From JAJUJL01 sp041736465 (GTDB lineage: Bacteria; Chloroflexota; Anaerolineae; Anaerolineales; UBA4823): a stretch of DNA of 64,000 bases. The notes under the pieces were generated by a model. It worked only from the letters and a program-made list of their open reading frames with translations. It was not told the DNA's origin and did not search any database. Positions 33,799-42,176 of this stretch are shown piece after piece. The translations under genes and the position numbers were made by a program. The first letter of the stretch is position 1. Each line of letters begins with the position of its first letter. The stretch covers positions 1 to 64,000 of the forward strand of contig JBGSTO010000706.1 in assembly GCA_041736465.1 (NCBI GenBank), read 5' to 3'.

Positions 33799-33822
33799 CC
33801 CGGGGAGCAGGCGCGCCTGATC

Positions 33823-34470
33823 ATGTTTATTACTTTCGAAGGCCCTGAAGGCAGCGGTAAAACGACCCAGATCTGCAATCTGGCAGAATATTTGCGCCAG
33901 AAGGGATTTAACGTCCTGCACACGCGCGAGCCGGGCGGAACAGGTATCGGCGACCAGATACGCTCGGTCTTGTTCGACATGCAGAACAAAGCCATGCACC
34001 CGCGCGCCGAGATCCTGCTCTTTCAGGCCTCCCGGGCACAGCTCGTGGAGCAAGTCATTCGCCCGTATTTGCAATCGGGGGGGGTGGTGCTGTGCGATCG
34101 CTACGCCGACTCAACCCTGGCTTACCAGGGATATGGGCACCAGTTCGATCTGGACACCCTGGCTGAAATTGTCAGTTTTGCCACGGGAGGCTTGAAACCC
34201 GACCTGACCTTACTTCTCGATCTGGATGTGGAAGAGGGCCTGGGACGGCGCGCTCAGGGAGGCGGCTGGAACCGCCTGGATGCTTACGAATTGGAATTTC
34301 ACCGGCGGGTGCGGCAAGGCTTTTTAGCCCTGGCCCGGCAGGAACCCCATCGCTGGGTCAGGATCGATGCTGCGCAGCCGCCCGATAGCGTGCAGGCGGC
34401 AGTGCGCGCCGTCGTGCTGGATCGCCTGGCTGTGGCAGGATACCCGCCAGGCGTAGAGAGCCGGCTATAG
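33823..34470 (+). CDS. tmk: Thymidylate kinase
   Basis: A 215-residue P-loop kinase: MFITFEGPEGSGKTTQ, REPGGTGIGDQIR, CDRYADSTLAYQGYG and the lid region around EEGLGRRAQGGGWNRLD. It phosphorylates dTMP to dTDP for DNA synthesis. It follows the R3H gene by 24 bp and overlaps the convergent zinc-ribbon gene by six bases. All family motifs are intact. Confidence 0.96.
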   Translation: MFITFEGPEGSGKTTQICNLAEYLRQKGFNVLHTREPGGTGIGDQIRSVLFDMQNKAMHPRAEILLFQASRAQLVEQVIRPYLQSGGVVLCDRYADSTLAYQGYGHQFDLDTLAEIVSFATGGLKPDLTLLLDLDVEEGLGRRAQGGGWNRLDAYELEFHRRVRQGFLALARQEPHRWVRIDAAQPPDSVQAAVRAVVLDRLAVAGYPPGVESRL

Positions 34471-34851
34471 ATCATCCCCGCCGCCAGCATCCCCCCCCAG
34501 GTCCGGGATGGCTTGTTCGATTTCGTCCGGTGACTGTCCGGATTCCAAACGGCCAACCACCTCGTCGAATTCTGGCCCCAGCTCTTCCCCCATCTCGCGG
34601 CTCATCTCGCGCATCATTCGCCCCATTGCCTTGGGATCGTCTTCCAGCCCATCTAACATCGATGGATCTGACAGCGATTCCATGCGGCTGTCTTCGGACC
34701 GGGCGACGCGCACACGCGTGATTCTGCGCTGCACCTGATCGCTCTGGCAGTGTGGGCAGTGCACGCGGCGTGTGCCGTACTCACAGAAAGTCATGAAAAC
34801 ATCAAAACGTTTGCGGCATTTCAAGCAGGTGTAAGGATAGGTTGGCATCAT
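34465..34851 (-). CDS. FmdB-type zinc-ribbon protein
   Basis: A 128-residue protein with an N-terminal zinc ribbon: YPYTCLKCRKRFDVF followed by HCPHCQSDQVQRRITRV, four cysteines in two CXXC pairs. The C-terminal 70 residues are acidic and Met-rich (MGRMMREMSREMGEELGPEFDEVV), probably a helix. FmdB proteins are putative regulators or RNA-associated factors; no specific role is known. ATG 34851 follows GGAGGTAA. Confidence 0.8.
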   Translation of the reverse strand: MMPTYPYTCLKCRKRFDVFMTFCEYGTRRVHCPHCQSDQVQRRITRVRVARSEDSRMESLSDPSMLDGLEDDPKAMGRMMREMSREMGEELGPEFDEVVGRLESGQSPDEIEQAIPDLGGDAGGGDDL

Positions 34852-34918
34852 TTACCTCCAGACGTAGGTACTTTCGAATTATAATCAGTGGGCATAATTT
34901 TTGGGAGCTTAGATATCT

Positions 34919-35542
34919 ATGAGTGAAACTGGTGAATTCAAACCGGATCGTTTCGAGCCATTGCTGATCGTGATTTCAGGTCCTTCAGGGGCGGGCAAGG
35001 ACAGTGTCATCGCGCGGATGAAAGAGTGCGGGCTGCCCTTTCACTTTGTAGTCACAGCTACTACTCGCCCGAAGCGCGAGAACGAGCGCCACGGCGTGGA
35101 CTATTTGTTCTACTCGCGCAGCGAATTTGCCGAAATGATCGACCGGGATGAGCTGCTGGAATATGCCATTGTGTATGAGGATTATAAAGGCATACCGAGG
35201 GCACAGGTGCGGGAAGCGCTGCAGAGCGGGCAGGATGTGATCATGCGCGTGGATGTGCAGGGGGCGGCAACCATCCGTGAGAAGGCGCCGCAGGCGGTGC
35301 TGATATTTCTGACCACAGTGAGCGAGGATGCACTCGTACGGCGCCTGGTCGAAAGACGCACCGATCCGCCGGACCAATTGAAGCTGCGCATCGCCATGGC
35401 TCGCCAGGAAATGAAGCGTATTGAAGAATTCGATTACGTGGTGATCAACCATGATAGCCACCTGAAAGAAACGGTGGACGTGATCGCTGCGATTATCCAG
35501 GCAGAACACCACAAGGTCCACCACCGGCAGGTGCAGTTATAA
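34919..35542 (+). CDS. gmk: Guanylate kinase
   Basis: A 207-residue kinase: ISGPSGAGKDSVIARM (Walker A variant with KD instead of KS), TATTRPKRENERHGVDYLF, FLTTVSEDALVRRLVERRTD and an AFDYVVINHD-like end. It makes GDP from GMP. The Asp after the P-loop lysine is used by a minority of guanylate kinases. TATAAT at 34880 and GGGAGC before ATG 34919 are the expression signals. It is 68 bp from the divergent FmdB gene. Confidence 0.94.
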   Translation: MSETGEFKPDRFEPLLIVISGPSGAGKDSVIARMKECGLPFHFVVTATTRPKRENERHGVDYLFYSRSEFAEMIDRDELLEYAIVYEDYKGIPRAQVREALQSGQDVIMRVDVQGAATIREKAPQAVLIFLTTVSEDALVRRLVERRTDPPDQLKLRIAMARQEMKRIEEFDYVVINHDSHLKETVDVIAAIIQAEHHKVHHRQVQL

Positions 35543-35547
35543 ACTGG

Positions 35548-35656
35548 TCGCGCTTCATGGGCCACGCACATGGATGTCACCCTGAGGGAGCGTACTGTGC
35601 GACCGAAGGGTCTACCCGGCTGGCGGGCAAGATTCTTCGCTACGCTCAGAATGACA
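35548..35656. repeat. Interspersed palindromic repeat, copy A (inverted)
   Basis: It contains the arms GTCACCCTGAGGGAGCG and CTTCGCTACGCTCAGAATGAC and, on its left, the reverse complement of the tail CATCCNTGTGCGTGGCCNA. It is the same element as copies B (47149) and C (49435), in opposite orientation. Confidence 0.75.
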
Positions 35657-35676
35657 TATCAATATAGGAGTATAGA

Positions 35677-36687
35677 ATGCGCATCCTGGTCACCGGAGGG
35701 GCGGGTTATATCGGCAGCCATACCTGCATAGAGCTGCTCAATGCAGGATTTGATGTCGTGGTTGTAGACAACCTGGCTAACAGTAAGGAAGAATCCATCC
35801 GCCGCGTACAGGCCATTGCCGGCAGATCGGTAGAATTTCACAAAGTCGATCTGCTGGATGAGGCCGCCCTGGAAGCAGTGTTTCAAAGCTCTGCGATCGA
35901 TGCTGTCATTCACTTCGCCGGTCTGAAGGCAGTGGGAGAGTCGGTGGCGCAGCCGCTGCGCTACTACCACAACAACCTGACCGGTACGCTGGTATTGTGG
36001 CGGGTGATGGAACGGGCGGGTGTAAAAGACATCGTGTTTAGCTCATCCTGCACCGTGTACGGCGAACCGCAGCGCGTGCCGGTGACTGAAGACTTCCCTC
36101 GTTCGTTCACCAACCCCTACGGGCACACCAAGTTGGTGATCGAGGATATGTTCTTCAGCCTGTACAAAGCCGATCCCTCCTGGAATGCCATCTTGCTGCG
36201 CTACTTCAATCCGGTCGGCGCGCATCCCAGCGGGCGCATCGGCGAAGACCCGCAGGGCATCCCCAACAATTTGCTGCCCTACATCTCGCAGGTGGCAGTG
36301 GGACGCTTGCGCGAGCTGTCGGTCTTTGGCGGTGATTATCCGACCCGGGACGGTACCGGGGTGCGAGATTATATCCATGTGGTCGACCTGGCGCAGGGGC
36401 ACCTGAAAGCGCTGGCGAAACTGCCGCAGAAACCGGGGGTAATTGCTTACAACCTGGGCACCGGCAGCGGCTATACTGTCCTGGAAGTCATTCAGGCTTT
36501 CGAAGAAGCCAGCGGGATCAAAATCCCCTACCGGATCGTGAATCGCCGGCCCGGTGATGTCGCTGAATCCTATGCCGACCCCAGCCTGGCAGAACGAGAG
36601 TTGGGGTGGAAGGCCAATCTGGACATCAACGCCATGTGCACGGATGTCTGGCGCTGGCAGTCGACAAATCCGCAGGGGTACGAGTAG
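35677..36687 (+). CDS. galE: UDP-glucose 4-epimerase
   Basis: A 336-residue short-chain dehydrogenase-type epimerase: NAD-binding GGAGYIGSHT, SSSCTVYGEPQ, the catalytic YGHTK and RYFNPVGAHPSG. It interconverts UDP-glucose and UDP-galactose for polysaccharide synthesis. ATG 35677 is chosen from the family N-terminus MRILVTGGAGYIG. Together with glgC it marks sugar-nucleotide metabolism in the window. Length is typical (about 335). Confidence 0.96.
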   Translation: MRILVTGGAGYIGSHTCIELLNAGFDVVVVDNLANSKEESIRRVQAIAGRSVEFHKVDLLDEAALEAVFQSSAIDAVIHFAGLKAVGESVAQPLRYYHNNLTGTLVLWRVMERAGVKDIVFSSSCTVYGEPQRVPVTEDFPRSFTNPYGHTKLVIEDMFFSLYKADPSWNAILLRYFNPVGAHPSGRIGEDPQGIPNNLLPYISQVAVGRLRELSVFGGDYPTRDGTGVRDYIHVVDLAQGHLKALAKLPQKPGVIAYNLGTGSGYTVLEVIQAFEEASGIKIPYRIVNRRPGDVAESYADPSLAERELGWKANLDINAMCTDVWRWQSTNPQGYE

Positions 36688-36715
36688 CCCTGCCGCTTCG
36701 ATTTTGAGAAACGGC

Positions 36716-36743
36716 TTGACGCCTGGGAATCCTGTTCTATAAT
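36716..36743 (+). promoter_or_regulatory. Promoter of the acyl-CoA synthetase gene
   Basis: TTGACG (36716-36721) and TATAAT (36738-36743) are spaced by 16 bp. Transcription should begin near 36750, leaving a 128-nt leader. Confidence 0.78.
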
Positions 36744-36768
36744 CATACCAATCCCATCAATTTAGTAT

Positions 36769-36841
36769 CTATCCGAAATTAGAGTTGGGTGCGTGTGCAG
36801 CCCGCAGCCAAAGCCCCAACACCCTCAAAAATTCCGGATAG
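36769..36841 (+). ncRNA. Structured 5' leader of the acyl-CoA synthetase gene
   Basis: CTATCCG (36769-36775) pairs with CGGATAG (36835-36841), AATT with AATT inside it, and GTTGGG (36784-36789) with CCCAAC (36815-36820), flanked by GAG/CTC. The nested stems enclose about 25 unpaired bases. It lies between the promoter and the Shine-Dalgarno AGGAGG at 36865-36870. It has no obvious terminator and matches no riboswitch class that I can name. Confidence 0.45.
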
Positions 36842-36877
36842 GCTCTTCCTCTATACCCTGCGTCAGGAGGTCTTTGT

Positions 36878-38503
36878 ATGCAGTCGCTGATGATGGATTA
36901 CCCACTCGTCCTGACACCCCTGCTTCATCGTGCAAAACGCTTGTTCGGCTCGAAAACGATCGTCACCAAGGCTGGCCCGGGCATGGAGAGGTACACCTAT
37001 GCCGACATGGTAGAACGGGTTGGGCGTCTGGCAAATGCCCTGGAGAGGCTGGGCGTTCGCCGCACCGACCGCGTGGCAACGTTTGCCTTTAACAACTCGC
37101 GCCATATGGAGCTGTACTTTGCCGCGCCGTGCATGGGCGCCGTGCTGCACCCATTGAACCTGCGCCTGCCTCCCGAACAGTTGATTTATATCGTCAACCA
37201 TGCTGAGGATAAGGTGCTGTTTCTGGATCCCCAGCTTCTGCCCGCAATCGAGAAACTGGCGCCCCATTTTCGTACGGTGAAACATTTCGTGGTGATGGGC
37301 GCCAGCGTGCCCCCAACCAGCCTCAGCCCGGTCAGCGCGTACGAGGATCTATTGAGCGAGGTCGGCCCGGAATATCCCTGGCCCAATTTAGACGAGCGGG
37401 ATGCGGCTGCCATGTGCTATACCTCGGGAACTACCGGCAATCCCAAAGGGGTGGTGTATTCGCACCGCTCGATTTTCTTGCACAGCCTGGGTTTGAGCAT
37501 GACCGACTCGTTTGGGCTTTCTGAGCGGGACATTTTTATGCCGGTTGTGCCGATGTTCCACGTGCTGGCCTGGGGCACGCCCTTCGCCGCCGCGATGCTT
37601 GGAACCAACCTGGTATTTCCTGGCGCGCACATGACGCCGCGCGATCTGGCGGAATTGATCCAGTCGGAACGGGTTACCTTGACGGCAGGCGTGCCCACAT
37701 TGTGGTTAGGGCTTCTGCACCTGCTGGAAAATGAGCGCTATGATCTGAGCAGTTTGCGCGGCATGATTGTAGGGGGCGCGGCTGCCCCGCAGTGGATGAT
37801 CGAGGCCTACGAGAAGAAGCACGGACTGACCGTCATGCATGCCTGGGGCATGACAGAGCTTTCACCTTTAGGCACGGTCAGCCGTTTGAAGAGCTATCAA
37901 ATGGATCAGCCGGAGGAAGAACGGTTCAAGCTGCGCGCCAAGCAGGGCATGCCTGTGCCGGGAGTTGAAATTCGCGGCATGGATGAAGCCGGACAGGAAA
38001 TCCCCTGGGACGGCGAGGCCTATGGCGAGCTGGAAGTGCGCGGCCCCTGGGTCATCAGCAGCTACTACAACGATGATCGCTCGCCCGAGTCGTTTCATGA
38101 TGGCTGGTTCCGCACCGGCGATGTGGTCACGATTGATCCGGATGGCTTTATCCAGATCGTCGATCGCACCAAGGATTTGATTAAGAGCGGCGGGGAATGG
38201 ATTTCCAGTCAGGAGCTGGAGAATGCCATTATGTCTCACCCCAAAGTGTTGGAGGCGGCGGTTATCGCCGTGTACCATCCGAAATGGCAGGAGCGGCCTC
38301 TTGCCTGCGTGGTGCCCAAATCGGACTTCAAAGACAGCCTGGGCAGGGAGGAGCTGTACGAATATCTGCGCCCGCTCCTTCCAGGCATGTATTTGCCGGA
38401 CGATATCATATTCATCGAGGCTGTACCGAAGACCAGCGTGGGCAAGTTCGACAAAAAAGTCTTGAGAGCACAGTATAAAGAATACATCCTCCCCCAGAGC
38501 TGA
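36878..38503 (+). CDS. Long/medium-chain acyl-CoA synthetase
   Basis: A 541-residue adenylate-forming enzyme. The AMP-binding motif is YTSGTTGNPKGV, the adenine-binding region is HAWGMTELSP, and C-terminal motifs are GWFRTGDVV, DRTKDLIKSGGEWIS and KTSVGKFDKK with the catalytic lysine. It activates fatty acids to acyl-CoA via acyl-AMP. ATG 36878 follows AGGAGG. The enoyl-CoA hydratase on the opposite strand just downstream is consistent with fatty acid use. Exact chain length is unknown. Confidence 0.93.
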   Translation: MQSLMMDYPLVLTPLLHRAKRLFGSKTIVTKAGPGMERYTYADMVERVGRLANALERLGVRRTDRVATFAFNNSRHMELYFAAPCMGAVLHPLNLRLPPEQLIYIVNHAEDKVLFLDPQLLPAIEKLAPHFRTVKHFVVMGASVPPTSLSPVSAYEDLLSEVGPEYPWPNLDERDAAAMCYTSGTTGNPKGVVYSHRSIFLHSLGLSMTDSFGLSERDIFMPVVPMFHVLAWGTPFAAAMLGTNLVFPGAHMTPRDLAELIQSERVTLTAGVPTLWLGLLHLLENERYDLSSLRGMIVGGAAAPQWMIEAYEKKHGLTVMHAWGMTELSPLGTVSRLKSYQMDQPEEERFKLRAKQGMPVPGVEIRGMDEAGQEIPWDGEAYGELEVRGPWVISSYYNDDRSPESFHDGWFRTGDVVTIDPDGFIQIVDRTKDLIKSGGEWISSQELENAIMSHPKVLEAAVIAVYHPKWQERPLACVVPKSDFKDSLGREELYEYLRPLLPGMYLPDDIIFIEAVPKTSVGKFDKKVLRAQYKEYILPQS

Positions 38504-38520
38504 TTTTTATTGAATAACAC

Positions 38521-38556
38521 CGCCGGGCGGCTGCCCCAAAGGGCAGCCGCCCGGCG
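38521..38556. terminator. Strong bidirectional hairpin
   Basis: CGCCGGGCGGCTGCCC and GGGCAGCCGCCCGGCG form a perfect 16-bp stem with the loop CAAA between the convergent acyl-CoA synthetase and enoyl-CoA hydratase genes. The T tail is weak (TGTATTT). Confidence 0.85.
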
Positions 38557-38580
38557 TGTATTTAACGGTTTTCCAGCTCC

Positions 38581-39372
38581 TCACGCTGAATGAGGGCGGA
38601 ATTCTGGTGTGCGCTTCTCCATGAAAGCAGCCACTCCCTCCTGGTGCTCAGGACGGCGCGCGGCGATATCCTGCAGGTGGGCTTCGTAGTCCAATACGTC
38701 TTCCAGGTTGGGCAGCACGGCCCGGTTGAAAGCCCGCTTGGCAAGCCCAAATGCGCCTGCAGGGCCCAGGCTCAGCGCCTGGGCGTATACCCTTGCCTGG
38801 GATTCTAACTCGGCGGCAGGCACCACCCGGTTCACCATTCCCCACGCAAGCGCCTGCTCTGCGCTGATCGGCAGATTGGAAAAAGCAAACTCGGTTGCCC
38901 GCCCCAATCCAATCAAAGCCGGCAAGAGCAGCGATACGGCTGAGTCTGGCGCCAGGCCGATCCCCAGGAACCCGACCACGAAGCGGGCGCTGCCGGCTGC
39001 AATGCGCAGATCGCATGCCAGCGCGATCCCCAGCGCCGCGCCGGATACCGACCCATGGATTGCTGCAACCACTGGTTTCTCGATCTGGCGCAGCTGCAGG
39101 ATCAACGGGTTATAGGTGCGCTGCAGATGCTCGCGGAAAGATGTGCCCTGCGCCTGCTGAATTTCAAACAGGTCCTGCCCGGCGCTGAATGCCGGCCCAC
39201 GCGCCGCCAGCAGCACGCAGCGCACCTGAGGGTTGCCGGCGGCCTGGCGGAGCGCCTTTTGCAGCGCCTGGGTCAAGGCGGCGTTGAACGCATTCACTTT
39301 AGGCCGGTTGAGGGTCAGGGTTAACACCCCATCGTTTAAATCGGAGAGTAAGATCGATTCGCTATCTGTCAT
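38581..39372 (-). CDS. Enoyl-CoA hydratase/isomerase
   Basis: A 263-residue crotonase-fold enzyme. The oxyanion-hole motifs are FSAGQDLFEI and HGSVSGAALGIALACDLRIA, and LGIGLAPDSAVSLLLP follows. The usual catalytic Glu of hydratases is replaced by Asp in the second position (PDS), resembling PaaG-type isomerases. ATG 39372 follows GGAGG with 5-nt spacing; an upstream in-frame start at 39486 is less likely. It may act in degradation of fatty or aromatic acids. Confidence 0.9.
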   Translation of the reverse strand: MTDSESILLSDLNDGVLTLTLNRPKVNAFNAALTQALQKALRQAAGNPQVRCVLLAARGPAFSAGQDLFEIQQAQGTSFREHLQRTYNPLILQLRQIEKPVVAAIHGSVSGAALGIALACDLRIAAGSARFVVGFLGIGLAPDSAVSLLLPALIGLGRATEFAFSNLPISAEQALAWGMVNRVVPAAELESQARVYAQALSLGPAGAFGLAKRAFNRAVLPNLEDVLDYEAHLQDIAARRPEHQEGVAAFMEKRTPEFRPHSA

Positions 39373-39439
39373 CGGACCTCCACTGCTTGTCTGCTGAAAC
39401 GAGTCTAGCATAAAATCCTGCGCCTGCGCAGCCAGGGTT

Positions 39440-39473
39440 AAAAAAGACGTCCCGAGCGGTTGGCTCGGGACGT
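39440..39473 (-). terminator. Terminator downstream of the acidic protein gene
   Basis: On the minus strand ACGTCCCGAGC and GCTCGGGACGT form an 11-bp stem with loop CAACC, followed by a run of T. It ends the gene at 39496-39879 and precedes the enoyl-CoA hydratase gene. Confidence 0.87.
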
Positions 39474-39495
39474 TGTTGTTTACCATTCACGGGCA

Positions 39496-39879
39496 CTAGA
39501 AAGGATTTGCATGCCCGTCATCATAGTCGACGTCGTCTGCCTCGTCGTCTTCGTAATCCAGCTCTAGCTCAACCTCTTCGTCATCCAGCCGCAGCCAAAG
39601 GATAAGAATCTGCCCTTCATCCACGTCCAGGGTACGAGCAGCTACAATCGGCGCCTCCTGCTGCAAACCATCTTCGGTGCGGTATTCCAGGTGGATCGGC
39701 TGGTGATTGCGCCAGGCGCGATGGCAGCGCTCGACTAAAGAGGGGCCGTTATACGTGCGTAAACGGGTTACGGCGATATCATTAAGGATTGGCCCTTCAC
39801 TCAGACCCAGCGCCCAGCCGTCTGGTACAGCTTCGAAGGTGGGCGGAGGCCCCTCGATAATTGTAATTTTATCTTCCAT
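39496..39879 (-). CDS. Small acidic protein of unknown function
   Basis: A 127-residue protein starting at ATG 39879 after GGAGG. The C-terminal 30 residues are almost entirely Asp and Glu (LDYEDDEADDVDYDD). The first 90 residues contain DGWALGLSEGPILNDIAVTRLRTYNGP and LVERCHRAWRNHQP. No recognised domain. The strong terminator behind it and a clear ribosome binding site support real expression. Extremely acidic tails often mimic nucleic acid, but that is only a possibility. Confidence 0.6.
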   Translation of the reverse strand: MEDKITIIEGPPPTFEAVPDGWALGLSEGPILNDIAVTRLRTYNGPSLVERCHRAWRNHQPIHLEYRTEDGLQQEAPIVAARTLDVDEGQILILWLRLDDEEVELELDYEDDEADDVDYDDGHANPF

Positions 39880-39913
39880 AGCAACCTCCAAGTTAGACAA
39901 ATCATACCATGAA

Positions 39914-40447
39914 TCATACAGAGTAACACCTGATGCTTATGATAGGTTCGTTAAGAAGTGCCGCTGTGGGAGAAACTTCGCCTGAAGGATAGAGCCGTTC
40001 GCATGCGGCAGCACCTACCACGGCGCCTCCCGGTGAACCAATCCCACCTGCAGCTCCTGAAATCGTCCCTGATCCATGGCCATGCGCCACCTCCCCTGGC
40101 TGGTCGACAGACATCGCCTGTACCATCCTGGCCAGATTCAGCAGCTCTGTCACCCCTGCCAACAGGGTTTCGCTGTCGCTTTCGAGCGCAATTCCCTGCT
40201 CAGTTGTATAATTTTCTATAGGAACAGCCCAGGACCAGGGAATGCCGCCTGGTTGCCCATACGGAGGCATCACGATCCAGCGCCGCTCTGAATAAGCTGC
40301 ATGCCCGGCCTGGCGCAGCACCTTTACAATTTGCCCATTCAGGGGATGGTGGGCGTGGATGACCCGCACGAATCCGATAGGCCGCGACTCGTTGGGTGTT
40401 TTTTTGTTGATTGCAACCCGATCAGATACATTGATCCTTCTGGGCAT
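39914..40447 (-). CDS. IS-associated DUF5372 (Y4bD/Y4pK-like) protein, chimeric N-terminus
   Basis: A 177-residue ORF. Residues about 23-75 (GFVRVIHAHHPLNG, SERRWIVMPPYG, GIPWSWAVPI) resemble DUF5372 proteins, which occur beside transposases and have the form HPFHPLSG...W. Its first 15 codons are antisense to the Rhs fragment, so the N-terminus is a junction product, and the real gene start is probably lost. The C-terminal 100 residues are Gly/Ala-rich and less typical. It likely marks an insertion-sequence remnant; activity is doubtful. Confidence 0.45.
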   Translation of the reverse strand: MPRRINVSDRVAINKKTPNESRPIGFVRVIHAHHPLNGQIVKVLRQAGHAAYSERRWIVMPPYGQPGGIPWSWAVPIENYTTEQGIALESDSETLLAGVTELLNLARMVQAMSVDQPGEVAHGHGSGTISGAAGGIGSPGGAVVGAAACERLYPSGEVSPTAALLNEPIISIRCYSV

Positions 40448-41059
40448 TGTTGGGGAGCGTTCAGTTGGGTTCGCAACATCCCAAGTTATAACACGACCTG
40501 TAATAACCTGGATATGGCATATGAGATCTTATATCATCCAAAAGCCAGTTCACGTGATTAAGTATTGGCAGGCGCATATATTGCCGCTGAGGTGGCTGCG
40601 CGTGCTACTCCCGTAGTGACTGCAGTTGTTGTAGGTTGTATCGAATTTGCTCCTGGGTGTGACGACGTGGTAATTGCGGCGGGAGATGCAGTAATAAATC
40701 TGGCAGATGCTGCCAAAGGCCATGAGCAAGCACCTGAAGAAGGCTTACCTTCGCCGCCTGCACCTACGATGCCAGGGCCACCCTCATATCCATCTGCACC
40801 TCCAGGTTCTACAGGCGAATATGTGTCTCCCTATGGTTATCCAAACGATCCAACAAAATCTCCTGCTGATGGATTCAATTGGGAAGGACGCGAAGACTCA
40901 ACTCCTGGGAGTAGGCAATGAAATTGGTATAACAAAGAAACCGAAGAGTGGCTAAATTATGAACCTGATTCTCCATCTCACGGGTCCCACTTCGATTATG
41001 GAGATCCTTGGCACAGAAGATACCGTATATTCCCTGATGGGAGCATGGAACCAAAATGA
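40415..41059 (+). pseudogene. Broken Rhs-type polymorphic toxin tip (toxin 37-like C-terminus)
   Basis: A single reading frame from about 40415 to the TGA at 41057 encodes the end of an Rhs core (NPIRYIDPSGHCW), a linker (AAKGHEQAPEEG, Pro-rich) and a C-terminal domain containing ADGFNWEGRED, NWYNKETEEWLNYEPD, HFDYGDPWHRRYRIFPDG. This pattern resembles the polymorphic toxin type 37 domain. The frame is broken by TAA at 40559-40561 and TGA at 40919-40921; the second replaces the glycine expected before NWYN. The 5' Rhs core is missing, cut near 40405-40415 next to the DUF5372 gene. It therefore cannot produce the toxin as it stands. Confidence 0.7.
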
Positions 41060-41697
41060 GTCTTAGAATGAAGCCCTTTCATTTGGTGCAAAAAGAGGCA
41101 ATTGAGTATATACAACAAGAGCTTTCGCTAGGGTGGAGCTTTTCCCAAAAGCTCCTTTGGGAGTTGGATTTTAGTAAAGGAGATGTGATCACTTTTCTGC
41201 CAAGCTTCCTATCTGAATCCGACATATTGAACTTAAGAATCAGCGTTTTTAAAACCGCACAAATGAATTTTCGAGAAGACATTGAAAATTTTATAGCTAA
41301 ACGCGTGTATACATATTTAGCAAACATTCCTAACAGTTTTTTCATAACAGAAACTTTAATGTCAAAAGAGCCAGTTCCACCTAAAAGGCCGTTGAGAAAC
41401 TATTTCTTACATGCCGCTCGCATCTACCTCTTTGCGGACAAATCTGGAAATACAGATGAGATAAAGTCGGTATTAATCCGTAGCCGAGACTACCCATTAA
41501 TTACATGCCTAACGTCACTGTTGGATACAAAGTTACTGCTCAGGCCTGGAGATACCGTGAGCGATCAGCTTTTGCAAGAATTAGCAAAACGAACAGAGGC
41601 ATTAATTATTGGGGCATATGATGCTGAAGCATTCATTATTTGGCGAAAGACGCACAGTGTCATCTCAGACTACCATATAAAAGGCGAATCGAACTAA
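41056..41697 (+). CDS. Putative immunity protein of the Rhs toxin
   Basis: A 213-residue AT-rich ORF whose ATG overlaps the toxin stop (ATGA), the standard position for a cognate immunity gene. The sequence is not recognised; it is helical, with KEAIEYIQQELSLGWSFSQKLLWEL at its start. Base composition is clearly lower in GC than its neighbours, a sign of horizontal acquisition. It remains intact although the toxin is broken, so it may protect against sibling strains still carrying the toxin, or be an untranslated relic. Confidence 0.6.
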   Translation: MSLRMKPFHLVQKEAIEYIQQELSLGWSFSQKLLWELDFSKGDVITFLPSFLSESDILNLRISVFKTAQMNFREDIENFIAKRVYTYLANIPNSFFITETLMSKEPVPPKRPLRNYFLHAARIYLFADKSGNTDEIKSVLIRSRDYPLITCLTSLLDTKLLLRPGDTVSDQLLQELAKRTEALIIGAYDAEAFIIWRKTHSVISDYHIKGESN

Positions 41698-41699
41698 GA

Positions 41700-41930
41700 A
41701 CTCATCCGAAACTAGCGATGTCGGCCAAGAAGCTGACACAAGCGAAAAGAACAAGGGAGAGCCAGTTGGATGATTTCTCGCACCAGCGGGTACGGATACT
41801 TCGTCTTCCAGCCAGCCAACCCAAGGTGCGCTCGACGACCCACCGTCTGGCCGGGAACTGGGTTTCGCACTGGATTGGGCAAGGGTCCGGTGGTTCGCCC
41901 CGCACCCCACCTTCCTACCACGCCTTTCGC
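41700..41930 (-). pseudogene. IS5-like transposase C-terminal remnant
   Basis: The minus strand encodes RRWVVERTLGWLAGRRSIRTRW, the end of the IS5-family DDE catalytic region with the final Glu and Arg/Lys helix. The reading is split by frameshifts: the downstream residues CEKSSNWLSLVLFACVSFLAD continue in one frame while related sequence lies in others. No inverted repeats or complete ORF were found. With the DUF5372 gene it brackets the Rhs toxin fragment as insertion-sequence debris. Confidence 0.55.
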
Positions 41931-42176
41931 TACTCACACGGGCCCTTCCCGAATGACATACATCATGATTCCGGTTGTAACCACCAAGTTGACACTACAG
42001 CCAAAGCGGGCTGCAGCGGCGCCGGCGCCATGGTCGCCAGCCCGAACAACGACAGTGCGTACGACCTTCACGCGAATAAGCCACCAGTCGAATGTATTTT
42101 TACGTACTGCTATGCAATCTTCGATAAGCATGAACATTTTCACGACGAAGGTATAATTGGTGCTGGAGAGGTAACG
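41931..42176. other. Gene-poor spacer between IS remnant and EthD-like gene
   Basis: No convincing coding sequence in this 250-bp stretch; the minus-strand frame is open to 42182 but has no ribosome binding site or recognisable family. TATAAT at 42151-42156 is a good -10 box for the next gene. Confidence 0.5.

Noticed and set aside
36769..36841. T-box, tmRNA or a known riboswitch
   Set aside because: No T-box sequence, no tRNA-like ends and no recognised aptamer core; kept only as an unclassified structured leader.
40919..40921. TGA in the Rhs toxin frame as a second selenocysteine codon
   Set aside because: The family has glycine, not cysteine, at this position. The same frame carries an upstream TAA and the gene has lost its 5' part, so it is a decayed stop.
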